This document shows, one piece after another, positions 24,071 through 36,500 of a stretch of DNA of 64,000 bases. The notes under the pieces were generated by a model. It was not told the DNA's origin. It was given only the letters and a program-made list of their open reading frames with translations, and did no database searches. The stretch's first letter is position 1, and every line of letters starts with the position of its first letter. The stretch is from Lepas anatifera (Eukaryota; Arthropoda; Thecostraca; Lepadidae): the NCBI GenBank assembly GCA_034440635.1, contig JAOTON010001919.1:1-64000 (forward strand). Reading direction: 5' to 3'. Position numbers and translations under genes: made by a program.

Positions 24071-24135
24071 GCCGTGCCTTAAACCCGGGTTGGTCGCGTG
24101 GAAAGCAAGGTTGCTAACCACTATATCACCACGCC
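24071..24135 (-). repeat. tRNA-like head, probable SINE
   Basis: Read on the minus strand, GGCGTGGTGATATAGTGG begins a tRNA-like module. It has an A-box-like TAGTGGTTAGCA and a B-box-like GGGTTTAAGGC about 45 bp apart, the arrangement of a Pol III promoter. The anticodon arm does not pair well, so a working tRNA is unlikely. A body of uncertain length probably continues to about 23930. Confidence 0.45.
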
Positions 24136-24731
24136 CACACCTCCACAGCATCACAAAGCTGGCCATCAAGTACCTACATTGCACTTGCAGTCATGCTGGA
24201 GCTCTGCATTTTAGGCATCGAAATATAGCTAGACGTATTTATTGTGATCAGCGTTTACCTAAATCAATCTCTTATGATGGAAAGAAGGATCCGTAACAGC
24301 ATAAATAAATGTTCCCATTTTTGTCATTAAATAAGCAAAATTTTGATTAGGCATAGCGAAGTGAGGCTGTTTGGTATCAAAGCTTTGTATGTAGTTTTCT
24401 AAACAGTTTTTAATTTTGTAAATGTGATAAAACGGCCTAAACATCTGTAAATATAAGAAACGTACTCGTGGTAAAAAATGATTGAAATCCTCCAAAAGAG
24501 CTTAAAAATGTATTTCGTATTTGAAAAGGGTCTAGGTAAAAAAAATGTTTTTTGCGTTTTACTGTGATTTATTAGATCATAATAGGTACAAATCAAAATC
24601 ATGGGGCAAAATTTAATTCCTCAATTTTTCATACGTTGGCATCCTAGTGTGCATGCGTGCCTTATTGACACCAAACGAGCTAACTAATTTTTTATAATTA
24701 TGGGCCCCCATGGACTGGAGCCCCCCTTGAG
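24136..24731. other. AT-rich DNA without recognisable features
   Basis: About 600 bp of AT-rich sequence. I see no conserved frame, repeat or terminal structure. It ends where homology to the inverted arm begins. Confidence 0.4.
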
Positions 24732-25530
24732 GTGAAGTTTTTCGAAGAATCTGCGATGACGCATTAACAGGAAATTGTCAGTCAGAGAAAGAAGTGGCAT
24801 CCCTGATATCAGAATAGGTATTTTATCGAAAAGAGCTGTCATTATGCGGACAGGAAGCGTCTCTCTGATAATAAATAGCAAGTAGATACGCAAATAAGCT
24901 AATCTGAGCCTCCCGAGTTGATAATGTGATTTCCTGAGCAGCTCTGGGACCCTCAGCTGAGCTGGGCCCGCCGAGACTGATGAGGACCGCTGAGCTGGTA
25001 TGGGGCTACTGAGCTAATTAAGTGCTTCCTGACTTGATCTGGTACCCCTGAGCTGGTCGGGACCACTGAGCTAATCCCTTGTCCCCTAAGCTGATAGGGT
25101 GCTCAGAGAGCTGATCTAGGTCCCTGCTCTGGTCTAGGGGATAGGAGCTGATCGGGTGCCCCCTGAACAGATATGTTGCCCCCTGAGCTGAAATAATACA
25201 CCCTGAGTCGATCTTCTGAGCCCTTATTGTGCCTCATGAACTCATATGATGCCCTCTGATCTACTCGGGTGCCCCCTGAGCTAATCAGGTGCCCTTTAGG
25301 TTGATCTGAGCCTCCTGGATTGATAAAATGATATCTTGAGAAGGTCTGGGCCCCTGAGCTTGTATGGGGCTCCTGAGCTGATTAAGTGCCTCCTGACCTG
25401 ATCTGGTACCCCGAGCTAATCCGGGCAACTTCTTGGTCGAGGATTACTTAGCTGAACTAATGCTCCCGGATTCAATCTGGTGCCTCCTGAACCGTAATAT
25501 TTCCTTCTGAGCCCAATGCACCCTGGGTCA
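24732..25530 (+). repeat. Inverted duplication, arm 1
   Basis: Reverse complement of 43330-44545 (arm 2) along its length, allowing for substitutions and a 454-bp insertion in arm 2. Shared landmarks are TGAAGTTTTTCGAAGAATCT, GCGATGACGCATTA, GGAAGCGTCTCTCTGATAAT, AAGCAAGTAGATACGC and GGGCAACTTCTTGGTCGA. The right part consists of degenerate GAGCTGATC-type repeats. It keeps the uninterrupted TTAA site (CTAATTAAGTGC, 25014-25025) that is filled in arm 2. Confidence 0.85.
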
Positions 25531-25565
25531 ATATTGGGCCTCCTGAGTCATTATTGTGCCTCCTG

Positions 25566-25577
25566 AACCCATCTGAT
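25566..25577 (+). repeat. 12-bp target site duplication, left copy, of LINE P
   Basis: AACCCATCTGAT occurs here and at 42500-42511. Joining the flanks without P gives a sequence that continues the local repeat (compare CTCATATGATGCCCTCTGAT near 25240), which confirms the empty site. Confidence 0.92.
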
Positions 25578-26708
25578 CCCCGCAGGGGAACGATTTTCAT
25601 CTGCTGGACTTGTTGGCACCTGCTGACTGGTCCGGCACATGGATAATTGGGTACGGGATGTGACGACACCCGCGACCCCAGTTGGCAGGATGGGTTTCGC
25701 CCCTCGTCTTCGGGCGAGTGGCCAAATCGAAACTGCCATCCTCATCCTTTCTTGGCCTTCATAAATTCAAATCCCACCAACTCCTTGTTCCTTTTCCTCT
25801 TCTTTCCTTATTTCCTTATTTCTCCATGCCTTTCCACCCGTATCCTCTCTGTCCACTCCTAAACACCCCTCCTGCCCACTGTCTGCGTTGTCTGGCCCGG
25901 CGTGTCTCCGCGGGTGGCGGGGGTGTGTGCACTCTGGCTCGTCTTGAGTGTGGACACCTCGGTCGCGTGCGGCGCGCGTCTGGGCTGGACAGCGCAGACC
26001 GACCCTCCTCCTTTTCCAACTCATAACTTCCCAGTTACCCACATTATCCCAGTATCATGGGCGTCCTTGCACGTGCCTATGATTCCTGGATGGTCTGGGT
26101 GTATGTGGGCCTCCGGCTCGTGTGGCTGGCGATTGGATCCCTCTAATCGCCGGCCCTGCGGGCCGGGGGGCTCGCTTCTCTCGGACCAGCCGGGAATCAG
26201 TTGTGACGAGCAGGTGGTAGTCGCCTGCTCCGATGAGGCCGTGCGAGGGCGCCTGTCTTTTTAAGGTGAGCTGCGCACCGACCCGTACCCCGGGATGAAG
26301 GAGTCCTGGTAGCTGAGCTGAGGGATGCGCTGTGTTCGTTCGTGTTCCTCTAGTAACACTCTACTTTGGTCTGGATTTCCGCAAGGGCGGGGAACTCTTG
26401 AGGGCATCGACAAGAGTAGCAGCATTGTAAAAGTCTGTCGGCCTTTGGTGGGGCTCGGCTGTCCCTCCCTCCCTTGGTGAGGTCCCGACTTCACCCGGGG
26501 AGGGAGGGGTGTCCGTGCCCCGCCCGGGGTCGTCTAGGCTAGGTGCAAGGGGGGACCGTCGTCGGGGCAGGGGGGGGTTTGGTGAGTCTCTCCTCCCTCT
26601 GTAACGGCGGCGTCTCCCCCGTATAGCCAGCCCGCGCGTCGTCTCGCCTCGTAGCACCCTCGTCGGAAGGGGGGGCGCACGTGGCTGGTTGAATTTAAGA
26701 ACTTTTTC
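25578..26708 (+). other. 5'UTR of LINE P
   Basis: 1.13 kb before gag. 26036-26708 is nearly identical to the 5'UTRs of B, I and G. 25578-26035 is seen only here but lies inside the target duplication, so it belongs to the insertion. It opens with a short hairpin (CCCCGCAGGGG). A long C/T-rich stretch (25780-25880) and GC-rich hairpins are present. Promoter function is expected for a LINE 5'UTR but not shown by the sequence. Confidence 0.7.
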
Positions 26709-27420
26709 ATAGATACACTCAACACTGCAAACCCCTCCCCTCCCCTCCCCCTTCAGGGTGGTGGGAACGAAACTGCCGGCTCTCAAAGGGCCACTTTAAA
26801 GCCCTCCCGCCCGCGTGTTGTAATGATCCGGGGTGTAGACAGCCCCCTATCATCACTTTCGCCGTTTCAACGCAAGGAGGCATGTGACCGACTTGGCAAG
26901 GTGATGAGGTGCAGCTGCCTTCGGGACGGCGTCCTGGAGGTGGAGCTCAGTAGCCCAGCAGATGCACAGCGTGCACTCGAAACGACAGAACTGCGATACA
27001 CGAAGCGAGAAGCGGAGCAGAGGAAAGTAGTAAAGGTGAATGTTACGATTGTACCACACAAGACAAATAATTTTTCGAAGGGTGTCATTACATGTTTTGA
27101 TCTGAAAGGGGTTCCGGATGAGGAGATAGTTGATGGACTCATGGAGAGCGGTGTAGTGGAGGCGAGGAGAGTGCAGCGAAAAGTAGGAGGGATTCTCGAG
27201 GAGACTGACACTGTGATACTGACCTTTGATAGTGTAGATTTGCCGGCGGACGTGAATGTCGGATATGTGAAGATTCGGGTCAGTCCCTATGTTCCCAACC
27301 CGATGCGGTGCTTTTCCTGCCAACGCTATGGTCATGCAGCCAGATTTTGTAAGGGAGAGAAAGTGTATGAGCGATGTGGATCAAACAAGCATGACGGAAG
27401 GGACTGTGACGCACGAGCAC
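26709..27420 (+). pseudogene. LINE P gag, N-terminal third
   Basis: By alignment to the G and B gag starts (MDT...), the P start codon is ATA at 26709-26711, so the normal ATG is lost; the next in-frame ATG is at 26823. The frame encodes SPLSSLSPFQRKEACDRLG, VLEVELSSPADAQRALE, a THE-type NFSKGVITCFDLKGV block and the first knuckle CFSCQRYGHAARFC. The second knuckle begins (ERCGSNKHDGRDC) and the frame then runs into the tail of LINE M at 27421. It resumes at 32929. Confidence 0.85.
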
Positions 27421-27639
27421 ATCATTATCATCATAGTTGGGGTTTAAGGGCGCGTCGACTGCAGTGGTCATATTGCGCCCATAACTTAGCATATTGCGCA
27501 CAGAGGAAAGGCATGTAGATATATAACGAGACTTTTCGAGTTAGGTAGTAAGATAGGTCACTGTGTCTTGAGAGGTGCTGTACTTGTAGAGTGACATGTG
27601 TGAATCGAGGGTCAAAAGATACTGGTTCACGTTATATGT

Positions 27640-30600
27640 CTATGTCGGCGAGTAAATTACGTTGAAGTCAACACTTCTTAGAAACGATATTATGTCGGAG
27701 AGCTCCACGGTTCGATTTTGTCCCAAAAGAGAATGCAGTGATGGCGATCCTCCAAGATGCCGCAGTCTTTCCACCTCAAAATCCTGGCAGTCTGCAAGAA
27801 CATGCTTAACACTAAGCGGCTCTCCGCATCGTGAACACCTTGGCGGATCGCCGCCACCCAAGCGGAAGGAGTGTGTGGCGTGGGTGTGGCCGATCCGCAG
27901 GCGGGAGAGGGTAACCTCCTCTCTTCTGCAGCCCGCACTGCTGGATTTCCACACCCCTAGCTTTGGTTTAAGGCCTCTAAGCTTGACTCATTTGGGATCA
28001 CCATCCCACCTGCTCTGCCAGACACGAATAGCAGTCTTTGGTAAGACCATATAGGTCAGAGAACGGAACACAGAGGCCGGGGAGAGAAGCGCGTTCACCC
28101 GCGGACTTTGCAAGCCTGTCCGCCCGTTCGTTCCCGCCTATACCGCAATGGCTTGGCACCCAAATAATCACCACCGTTTTTCCTTTCTGCCCTAGGTTGT
28201 GCAATTTCTGTCTTATGAGGGTCAGGAGATAAGAAGATGATGTACTGTGGAAGTAAAAGGACTCCAATGCCTGTAGAGAGGACAGTGAGTCCGTGAAGAC
28301 CACGAACTTTCTCGCCCTTCGTTTGGATATCTCATCCAGGGAACGGAAGATGGCATACAGTTCCGAGGTAAAAACAGATGCTTCCTGGGGTAGGCTAAAA
28401 CATTTTTCAGTGCGGCCACAAACATACGCACATCCCGTACCGCTGTCACATTTTGAACCGTCCGTGTAGAAGTGAATATGGCTTTCAAACATTTCCGAGC
28501 AGAGTTCCATGAAAGGCTGGCGCATTGTTTCAGGAGACGAGTCTCTACAACGCTCGAGCAAGTCTGTGTTTGTGTTAGCTTTCGAGATCAGCCATGGATT
28601 GATAGCAGGCAGGTCGTATGGTTCAACAAGGTCTGTACTAATATAAGCCTCCGCTAATAGGGCGCGAACTCTGACTCCCGGGTGGCGAGCCGCAGCACGC
28701 GACCCAGTTTCAACTAGACGGAGGTGGGTGTCCCCGAAGAATGTCTGATATGTAGGATGTGTTGTATGTTGTTTAAGTTTCACGGCATATCGCATGGACA
28801 ATATCTTCCGACGAAGATCTAGAGGCATTTCGTTTATGTCTACGAGCATACTGCTAACTGGTGAGGTCCTAAAAGCTCCGATAATAATTCTGATTGCGTG
28901 GTGATGAACAGTGTCCAGCATACGCTTCGCTGTTTCAGACGCCGAGTCATATGCAACGCAGCCGTACTCGATCTTTGACCTGATGAGAGACCTGTATAGC
29001 ATCAGAAGAGTTGCACGGTCGGCTCCGAACTTCATTCTCGTCAAGATTTTAAGAATATTCAGTGACTTGAAACACCTCTCTCTTAGGTCCTGAAAGTGAC
29101 GGACATAGCTCATACGGCGGTCAAGAATGACCCCAAGGAACCTAACGCTATCTGCTACTTCCACACGCTGGACATAGAGAATAAGAACTGGATCGTCACA
29201 TGGACGCCTGCGGTTACAGAAGTGCATACATTTAGTTTTGGGCAACGAGAACCTTAGCCCGTTCTCGACACTCCAGCGCTCTAGGCGGTCGAGCGCAAGC
29301 TGTAGTTGCCTAGCAGCGGCACTTGTAGTAGAGGTTGTTGTCCAAATAGTGAAATCATCTACAAATAAGGCACATTTTATGGTTGTAGGAAGAACGTCCA
29401 CAATGTCATTTATCATAATAGCAAACAGGGCTACTGATAAAAACGCTGCCCTGCGGGATTCCATTGCTCTGTGTGTATTTATCGGATAAAGAAGAATTTA
29501 CACGGAACCTGAAGTACCGTTCTTTAAGAAAGTTCAGCAAAAACCAGCCTAAGTGACCTCTAATGCCCATGGCATGCAGTTTACTTAGTATTTTGTATCT
29601 CCAAGTTGTATCGTATGCGCGTTCCACGTCGAAAAGGATTGCAACAGTGTGTTGACGAGATGCCTGCCCTTCTCGAATCGCCGCATCCAACAGAACAAGG
29701 TGATCTAGGGTACTTCGCCCCTGTCGAAATCCACATTGCTGATTACATAGAAGCTCATTACTTTCAAGGTACCACATTAGCCGAACATTAATCATTTTTT
29801 TCCATCAGCTTACAAAGACAAGACGTGAGGGAAATCGGGCGATAGTCATCGGGGGAAGACCCGGACTTTCCCGGCTTCAAAATCGGAATAATAATGGCGT
29901 CACACCACTGTTCCGGGAAGTCGTTCTTAAGCCAAATGAGATTAAATATACTAAGGAGAGATATAAGTGAAATATCAGGCAGATGAGTCAACATTTCATT
30001 CGTAATGCGGTCGAAACCCGGAGAAACTTGTTTTGTGCTCTTTATTGCCACCTTTAACTCTCGCCATGAAAATGCTGCGTTATATGAGGCCGAGTTATCG
30101 CTTCCAAAGTCGATGCCCTTTCGCTCTTCCACGGTGCGGAGGCGTGTGCTGTCGACATCTATATTTGTATTTCCACATCGATCGTGGAATGCAGCGGCAA
30201 AGTGTTCCGTTACCTCCCTGGGATCGGTTACTTTGTGTCCATTGATTTCGAGAACAGGTGAGGTATTTTTGCGTTTTCCTTGTATGCTCTGAATGCGTGA
30301 CCATACTTGTGTTGTGGGTGTATAACGGTTAACTGTACTCACGTAAGACATCCACCATCTCCTTTTCTCATTTAGAACTACGCGGCGTGCAGCTGCTCTT
30401 GCACGCTTAAAAGAAATCAGGTTATTTCTTGTAGAATGCCTGCTAAAAGCTCTAAGAGCCCGCTTTCTTTTTAGAATCGCAGCCCTGCAACTGGCACTCC
30501 ACCACGGCAGGGGCGTGCGCTTTGGTTGTCCTGAAGTCATGGGGATAAAACTTCTCGCAGCGGAGAGAATCATTTCGTTAAAATTGCGTATAGCCTGAGT

Positions 30601-31368
30601 TGCCGAGGCCTCCAGCGAGCCAGGGTTAACCGAGCCGCACGCGGCCTCGAATCCCGCCCAGTCCGCACGGCGGTGGTTCCATCTGGGGGCTAATGTTTCC
30701 GGCGCGACCAGAGGGACTGTTCCAATCAGAATTGGGAAGTGGTCGCTGCCATAGGTGTCACCCAATGCATTCCACTGAAACCGAGAGAAAAGGGAAGATG
30801 AGCAGATGGAAAGATCAATAGCAGACACCACGCCAGAGGGTAGGGTGATGTGTGTGGGACGACCTGTGTTAAGAAGGCATAGGGTATTATTGTGAATGAA
30901 ACGTTCGATTGTGCGGCCACGGGCACCCATGTGACTCGCCGGTTCACCCCACGCGGGATTATGTGCGTTGAAATCTCCAAGCACCATAAATGGTGTGGGA
31001 AGCTGGTCGATTAAGTTGTTTAATGAAGATACATCGACGTTACCACCGGGTGGTATATAGATTGAGCACACAGACATCTTAATAAATCCGAAGTCGACCC
31101 TAGCGGCCACTGCTTGTAGAACTGTGGTTAAACGGATTTGGTAACACGGGAGTGACTGGTGTACTGCCACCATCACCCCTCCATGCGCAATGGTACTACT
31201 GAAGATGTCCTTTCGAAAGCTTTGATAAGTCTGGATATTAAGCCTAGTCCCTGGCGCGAGTTTTGTCTCTTGAAGGCACAGGACGGAAGGCATGTGCTCA
31301 GATAGTATGCTCTGCAAGTCAGTGAAATTGGCACGCAGGCCTCGGCAGTTCCATTGTAGAATGTGTGA
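27640..31368 (-). pseudogene. LINE M ORF2: endonuclease-RT-RNase H
   Basis: The endonuclease starts near 31368 (ILQWNCRGLRANFTDL; no ATG in frame just before it, ATA instead). It runs open 31317-29788 through QETKL, LGDFNAHNPAWG, GSDHFPI, LPWWS, the linker and LTSCLCKLMEK. A frameshift at ~29790 is followed by 29795-29406 with CGFRQGRSTLDHL and LFDVERAYDTTWRY. Another at ~29440 is followed by 29464-27998 with FVDDFTIW, thumb, and RNase H FYTDGSKCDSGTG, SELYAIF, FTDSLSS and WVPSHCGIGGNERAD. The last part (27954-27640) has CSRCGEPLSVKHVLADC and NVIYSPT-stop. Three or four frameshifts in total. Confidence 0.88.
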
Positions 31369-31424
31369 GGCTATGTTAAAAAGGGCAGGCTATAAAAAGT
31401 GTTTAAGATACACAAACGGGCAGA

Positions 31425-32928
31425 CTACTTCCAGGGCCTAGAGCCACCTGTTGGGGGCTTGTTTGGCCCGCCTTCTCGAGGCCCAAAACTTGGCTCGCGA
31501 TCCGTTGAGCTAGATCGGGCACGGGAAGCCGCTGTTCCCTTGTCTTGGGGGGACGAGGCAGGTCGCTTCGTTCCCCCACGCGACGGTGCAGGAGTTTCAA
31601 AAGCGGCACGCAGGTTCTGGATCTGCGTACCAGCTGTCTGTACGGGGGCCTTAGCCCCTCGCCCCGCCGAAGGCGGGCCTTTGTTGGGTGCCTCCACCGG
31701 AGGGTGAGGGCGACGTCGGGCAGCAGGAGAGCGTCTACCGTCGCGCCCAACCAGAGTCCATCCCCCAGGCTCATCCGGGGGAACAAAGTCCAAATCGGGG
31801 ACCCGATCCGGACCCACACCCCCAGTCACAGCAGGGGGCGGCCGGGCGGGAGCAGGGCTCGGCCCCACTCCGCCAGCCGAGGACGCAGGACGTGCCGCCC
31901 CCGAGTTAGGAGCCAAGGCAGATCCCCGCCCACGCTCCCCGCCCCCAGGAGGTACCGGGGACGGAGCTGCAGGGCCAGGAGCGGCACGCCGCCCCCGCTC
32001 CCCGCGAGAAGGCACCGGAGGAGGTGCCACCAACGGCTCGGATTCCGGGGCCGCGGACCGGCCAGAAATGACCAGTCCCATCCTTCCGGCCAGGCGGACG
32101 AAATCCGCCATGGTGAGGGACCGGATGACCTCCTCCGGTGTCCTGAGGCTACCTCGGGTAGCACCCGAGGCTGTCGCCGTGGCGTAACATTTCTTGGGGT
32201 GAGACGCCTCGTAAGCATCCCTTGCTTCGCGGAAGCTCATCTTACCCGATACCTTGAGTTTCATAATTTCTTTTTCTCGCTCTAGTGTGGGACATTTCCT
32301 GTCATATGTTGCATGAGGTGTTTGATCGTGTTCGCAGTTCACACACAACAGTACTTCTGACTGACAGTCGTCGGCTGCATGCTCCTTCGAGCCGCAACGA
32401 GCGCATGTCGTTTGACCCTTGCATGAGGCAGTTGTGTGGCCATAGCGCTGGCACCTAAAGCATCTCATTGGAAATGGCACATAGGGCCTGGTACGGACCC
32501 TTTCGTAGCCAACGTACACTGCATCCGGCAACTCATCTCTATCAAAAGTCAGAACAACTGAATCCGTTTCAAGCACATCAGGACCTTTCTTCATGTTCAG
32601 TCTCTTGGCCTCGACTACGCCTGATTCCGATAAGCCATCAACAATCTCTTCCTCAGTGATACCTCGCAGCTCCGGGCACCGTATTACACCTTTTACGAAG
32701 TTCTTAGATCTATGCGGTTCTATTGAAACTTTGACAACCTTCTTTGACAGCACACCATTCTCTCTCTCTTCAAAAAATTGATTTCATCTACCTTCATTGC
32801 GCGTTCCGCTTCCCCGGAGTGTCGAAACTCGGCTTCCAAGACACCATCTCTGAGGCAGTCACATCTCAGCACACTGCCAAGGCGGTCAAAGGCCTGCCTT
32901 CTCTGGAATGGAGACAGGGTCCGAAGGG
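31425..32928 (-). pseudogene. LINE M gag-like ORF1, N-terminally truncated
   Basis: Begins at TLSPFQRRQAFDRLG (32925), shifts frame near 32755, then is open for 442 codons. Features are KKVVKVSIEPHRSKNFVKGV, knuckles CFRCQRYGHTTASC, CARCGSKEHAADDC and CVNCEHDQTPH...KC, the EKEI-LKVSGKMSFREARDAY signature, TPEEVIRSLTMADFVRLAG, a long Pro/Gly/Arg-rich stretch and a GGWTLVGRDG motif. The last part, RGGTKRPASSPQDK...PRPWK-like, replaces the usual VAAVRRNFE tail region. ORF2 follows after ~55 bp. Confidence 0.85.
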
Positions 32929-33522
32929 TTTACTGCATAAACTGTAAAGGATCACACTCTGCAAATGATAAAAACTGCCCACGTATGAAGACAGAAAAGG
33001 AGATTCTTTCTATCATGGTCGCGAAACGTATTCCATTTAGGGCTGCGAGGGAAGCCTATGAGACCTCCTACCCTCAGAGATCATATGCAGAGACAGTGGG
33101 CGGAATAGCGACCGCCGTAGCGGCGCCCTCAAGGACGCCAGCGACACCGCGGATGACCCCGGAGGAGGTCATCCGTTCCCTGACCCTGGCGGACTTTATC
33201 CGCCTGGCAGGGAGGATGGGGCTGGTCATTTCTGGCCAGCCCGCCGCCCCTACATCGCAGCCGGAGGCGGCACCTCCTCCACCCATCTCTCCCGCCCCTC
33301 CCCGCCGCCTGTGGCCCCGGCTGGGGGTGGGGGCGGGGAGCAGGGGACCACTCCTGCCCCCAACACCCCGTCTGAGACTCCCGCCACTCCGAGGCAAAGG
33401 GTGCCCTTGGCGGCACCGGAGCCTGACCCCCTTAAGCGACCGAGGGTTGGACGACGGTGGGCAAGGGTGGGAAGCGACGTCAACTGCCGTCCCCAGTCCA
33501 GCCCCCCGTTGAAATCTCTGTT
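32929..33522 (+). pseudogene. LINE P gag, middle part
   Basis: The P gag resumes at VYCINCKGSHSANDKNC (third knuckle). TEKEILSIMVAKRIPFRAAREAYETSYPQ, MTPEEVIRSLTLADFIRLAGRMG and a Pro-rich region follow. A frame change occurs in the low-complexity part near 33300-33400. It ends with VGKGGKRRQLPSPVQPPVEI at the insertion site of LINE T. Confidence 0.82.
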
Positions 33523-36500
33523 TTTTCCGACATTGACGGCCCGAGGGCCTTATATTTAACCGTCACTTGGCAGTCGAGGATCACCTAACAACGCAATCAG
33601 GAATCACGAACAATACAAAATCCGCGACAAAATTCAGATACGGGTATCGATGGCGCAGTTTCACACCTAGACACAAAACACCGATATAAACGCGATCAGG
33701 ACATATGAACACATACACACACACGCACCTTCAGACCGATTGTTTAATTGGATTCACCCGCGTGTATTGTTGTGATGAAGAAGCTGGTTAAGATAACTAC
33801 TATTTTTTCAATATCTGAATGAGGCCTCCCCATTTTTTCTCGAAAAATTCCGAGTTACCTTTTAGTCTGCTTGCAGTTTGCTCTTTTTCGGCCTCTGTTT
33901 TTAGAATGTTCATAAAGTAAGTTACTTCGGGTTTCACAGTGTTATTACGAGCTTTGTTGATGACCGATTTTGCTAAAGTGACGATTAATTTCTGGATCGG
34001 ACTTAACTCATGTAAAAAGAACCAGGACTGTGCGGTCCTTGGAAGCGGTATACCATACCTGCGTTCCAAATTGTTTTTTATATCATGGATAAATTTTTGT
34101 ACGATTCTGCAATGCCAAAACAGGTGAGTTATCGTTTCTATATTGTTAGTACACAGAGTGCAAACATATGTATTTGATATTCCTATTGTATGTAAAAATC
34201 TGTTTGTAGTGATTATTCTGTTAGTTATACGATAGTGGAGATAAAGCAGAGACGTAGCCTTCGTAGCCTGTTTTAGTTCTAACATAGTTCCAGTTTGAAA
34301 AAATCCTATATCTCTTTCCCATTTTTTCTCTAATGAATTATTGTTATTGCTTCTAACTTTCGAGATTACAAACTGCTTATAGCAATACCGGTTTAACTTG
34401 TGATGCTTGCTTTTGAAAACATTGAGCCTGTAAGGGATATTTGGTCTCTCGAAGCGAGTTTGCATGCCAGAGCTACGCACTTCGTCAGGCAAACTTCTAA
34501 TTAACGCCTCATAACACAAAAAGTTCATTGAAATGCGGTAATTACGCCTAATTTCTTCTCGTGACAGTACATTTCTATTTTCAGAATTAAATAAATCCCC
34601 TATAAATCTTAGACCTTTTGCATCCCATTCCTTAATACAAGATGTTTTGTATTTAGTAAAGTCCGAAAACCAGATAGTTTCAGTCAGTATCTCTTGTGGC
34701 AGCGCGTGATAGGTCTCATTGAAGTGAATAAGCGACTGCACTACATCGATCCAAAATGGATTTTGAAGCTGGTTTTTTACTCTTCTCAATTTTGCATTTC
34801 CGAAAGTTAGCAAACACGAGGGTTCTGGTAGTTCAATTCTTGCAACTTTTACCCAATCCGCGGATGACTCAATCGCTCTTCGTAGCCATGATAGTTTAAG
34901 GCTGTGAATGAACGCATTTATATCCAACATCTGAAGACCGTCGGCCTCATACCCCTGAATGATTTTTGAACGTTTAACCTGGTCGGGTTTACCCCCCAAA
35001 GAAACCTAAACAAAAGTTGTTCTATTTGTTTTACATATTTAGCCGATGGGTTCGGTAGCGCCGTCAGGAGATGAACAAGTTTCGAAATTAGCAATGATTT
35101 TATCACGATGATTTTACCAATAGGTGTTATGTGCCGCCGCTTCCATTGGTTAATTTCCTGTTCAAGTGCTAGCAATTTTTTATCTAGGTTAAGTTCAATA
35201 ACATTATGGTTGGTGCGATTGTATGTTATACCGAGGATTTTTATATCTTGTACCCATTTGAAATTGTATTGCTGGGTTATTTCGTTTTCCTTCATGGAAC
35301 CAATTAGCATGCAATATGTTTTTCCCAGTTCAGTTTTAGCCCTGAGTGTTTTGAGAACTCAGTAAGTTCACTAATGGCACCTTTGATTGACCTATCCGAG
35401 CCTTCCAAGAAAATAATTGTGTCATCTGCATACTGACTGATACGTATTTCTAAGTCTGGTGTAAGTTTGACACCACGTAAGTTTTTTGATTGATTGATTT
35501 GGTTTCCGAGTACCAGAACCGACAAAACAAACAGATATCCAGAGGCGGGATCTCCTTGTCGGATTCCTCGGTGCAAAAATATTTTTTCCCCAAGGAAGCC
35601 ATTCATTTGGATGCGGGCATAGTTAGAAGAGTTCAAGTATTGTGTAAGAATGAGTCTTAGGAAATTGTCGCCAAAATTCAATTTTTTTAATACACATGCT
35701 AAAAAGGGCCAGGAGACAGTTTCAAACGCTGCCTCAAAATCTGCAGCCATCAGTATGCCAGGTATATTTTGCCTATTTACTTGCTCTATAACATCATATA
35801 GCAGACGGCTATTTTCTCCTATAAACCTGTTACTCATATACGCTGACTGAGATGCTGTTACTAATTTGTTAAGTACTTTTTTAATCGATTTGCGATTGCT
35901 GTTGAAATAATTTTGAAGTCAACGTTGAGCAAGGAGATTGGGCGCCAGCCTTTAAGGGAATTTTGAGATTTTCCGCCCTTCGGAATCATTGTTATCAAAC
36001 CTTCTCTATGCGTCATGAGGTTAGTTTCATTCGAAAGACTGTGTTTGAAAGCTCGATACAAGAATACGCCGATTTCTGTCCAAAGGCTCTAAAAAACTCA
36101 ACTGGGAAGCCATTGCTTCCCGGAGTTTTTCCTTTTTTCATCGATGTTAATGCTAGTGTCAACTCTTCTAAGCTTATTGGTGTCTCGAAGTATTCTTTCT
36201 CAGTTTCGCTTAGTTTTGCTTTAATATTTTCATTTATGAAATCCATGTCTGTGACATTCTCATTTTGCTCAACATATTTATTCTTTAGTCCTTGTGTGAA
36301 AGCAGACAAAACTTCGCTCGTTTTGCTTATTTTCCCATCTCCGTCCTGGATATATTCAACAGTCTTCCGCATTATGTTTCGTTTTTCGAGAGAAAGGAAG
36401 TACTTCGAGTTCTTTTCACCCTCCTCGTGCCACTGGGCTCGGGAACGTACAATGAGTCCTTCTATGTATGCTTTTCTATGACTTTCAAGGGCCAATTCAG

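Larger units (their letters stand above)
27421..32928 (-). mobile_element. LINE M, inserted antisense in the gag of LINE P
   Basis: Minus-strand LINE lying between P gag codons for DCDARA and VYCINC, which are contiguous in homologous gags. The tail (a GAT-type run with one variant, 27421-27435) and shared 3' hairpin are at the left. ORF2 and most of the gag follow. It is 5'-truncated inside the gag LSPFQRRQAFDR segment at ~32928. No target duplication is visible, so the insertion ends may carry a small deletion. Confidence 0.88.

Noticed and set aside
24071..24135. Functional tRNA gene
   Set aside because: A- and B-box-like words exist, but the anticodon and acceptor arms do not pair properly; better seen as a SINE head.
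27421..32928. Target duplication for LINE M
   Set aside because: Flanks CGCACGAGCA and GGGTTTACTG share no repeat of useful length; insertion is inferred from gag continuity instead.
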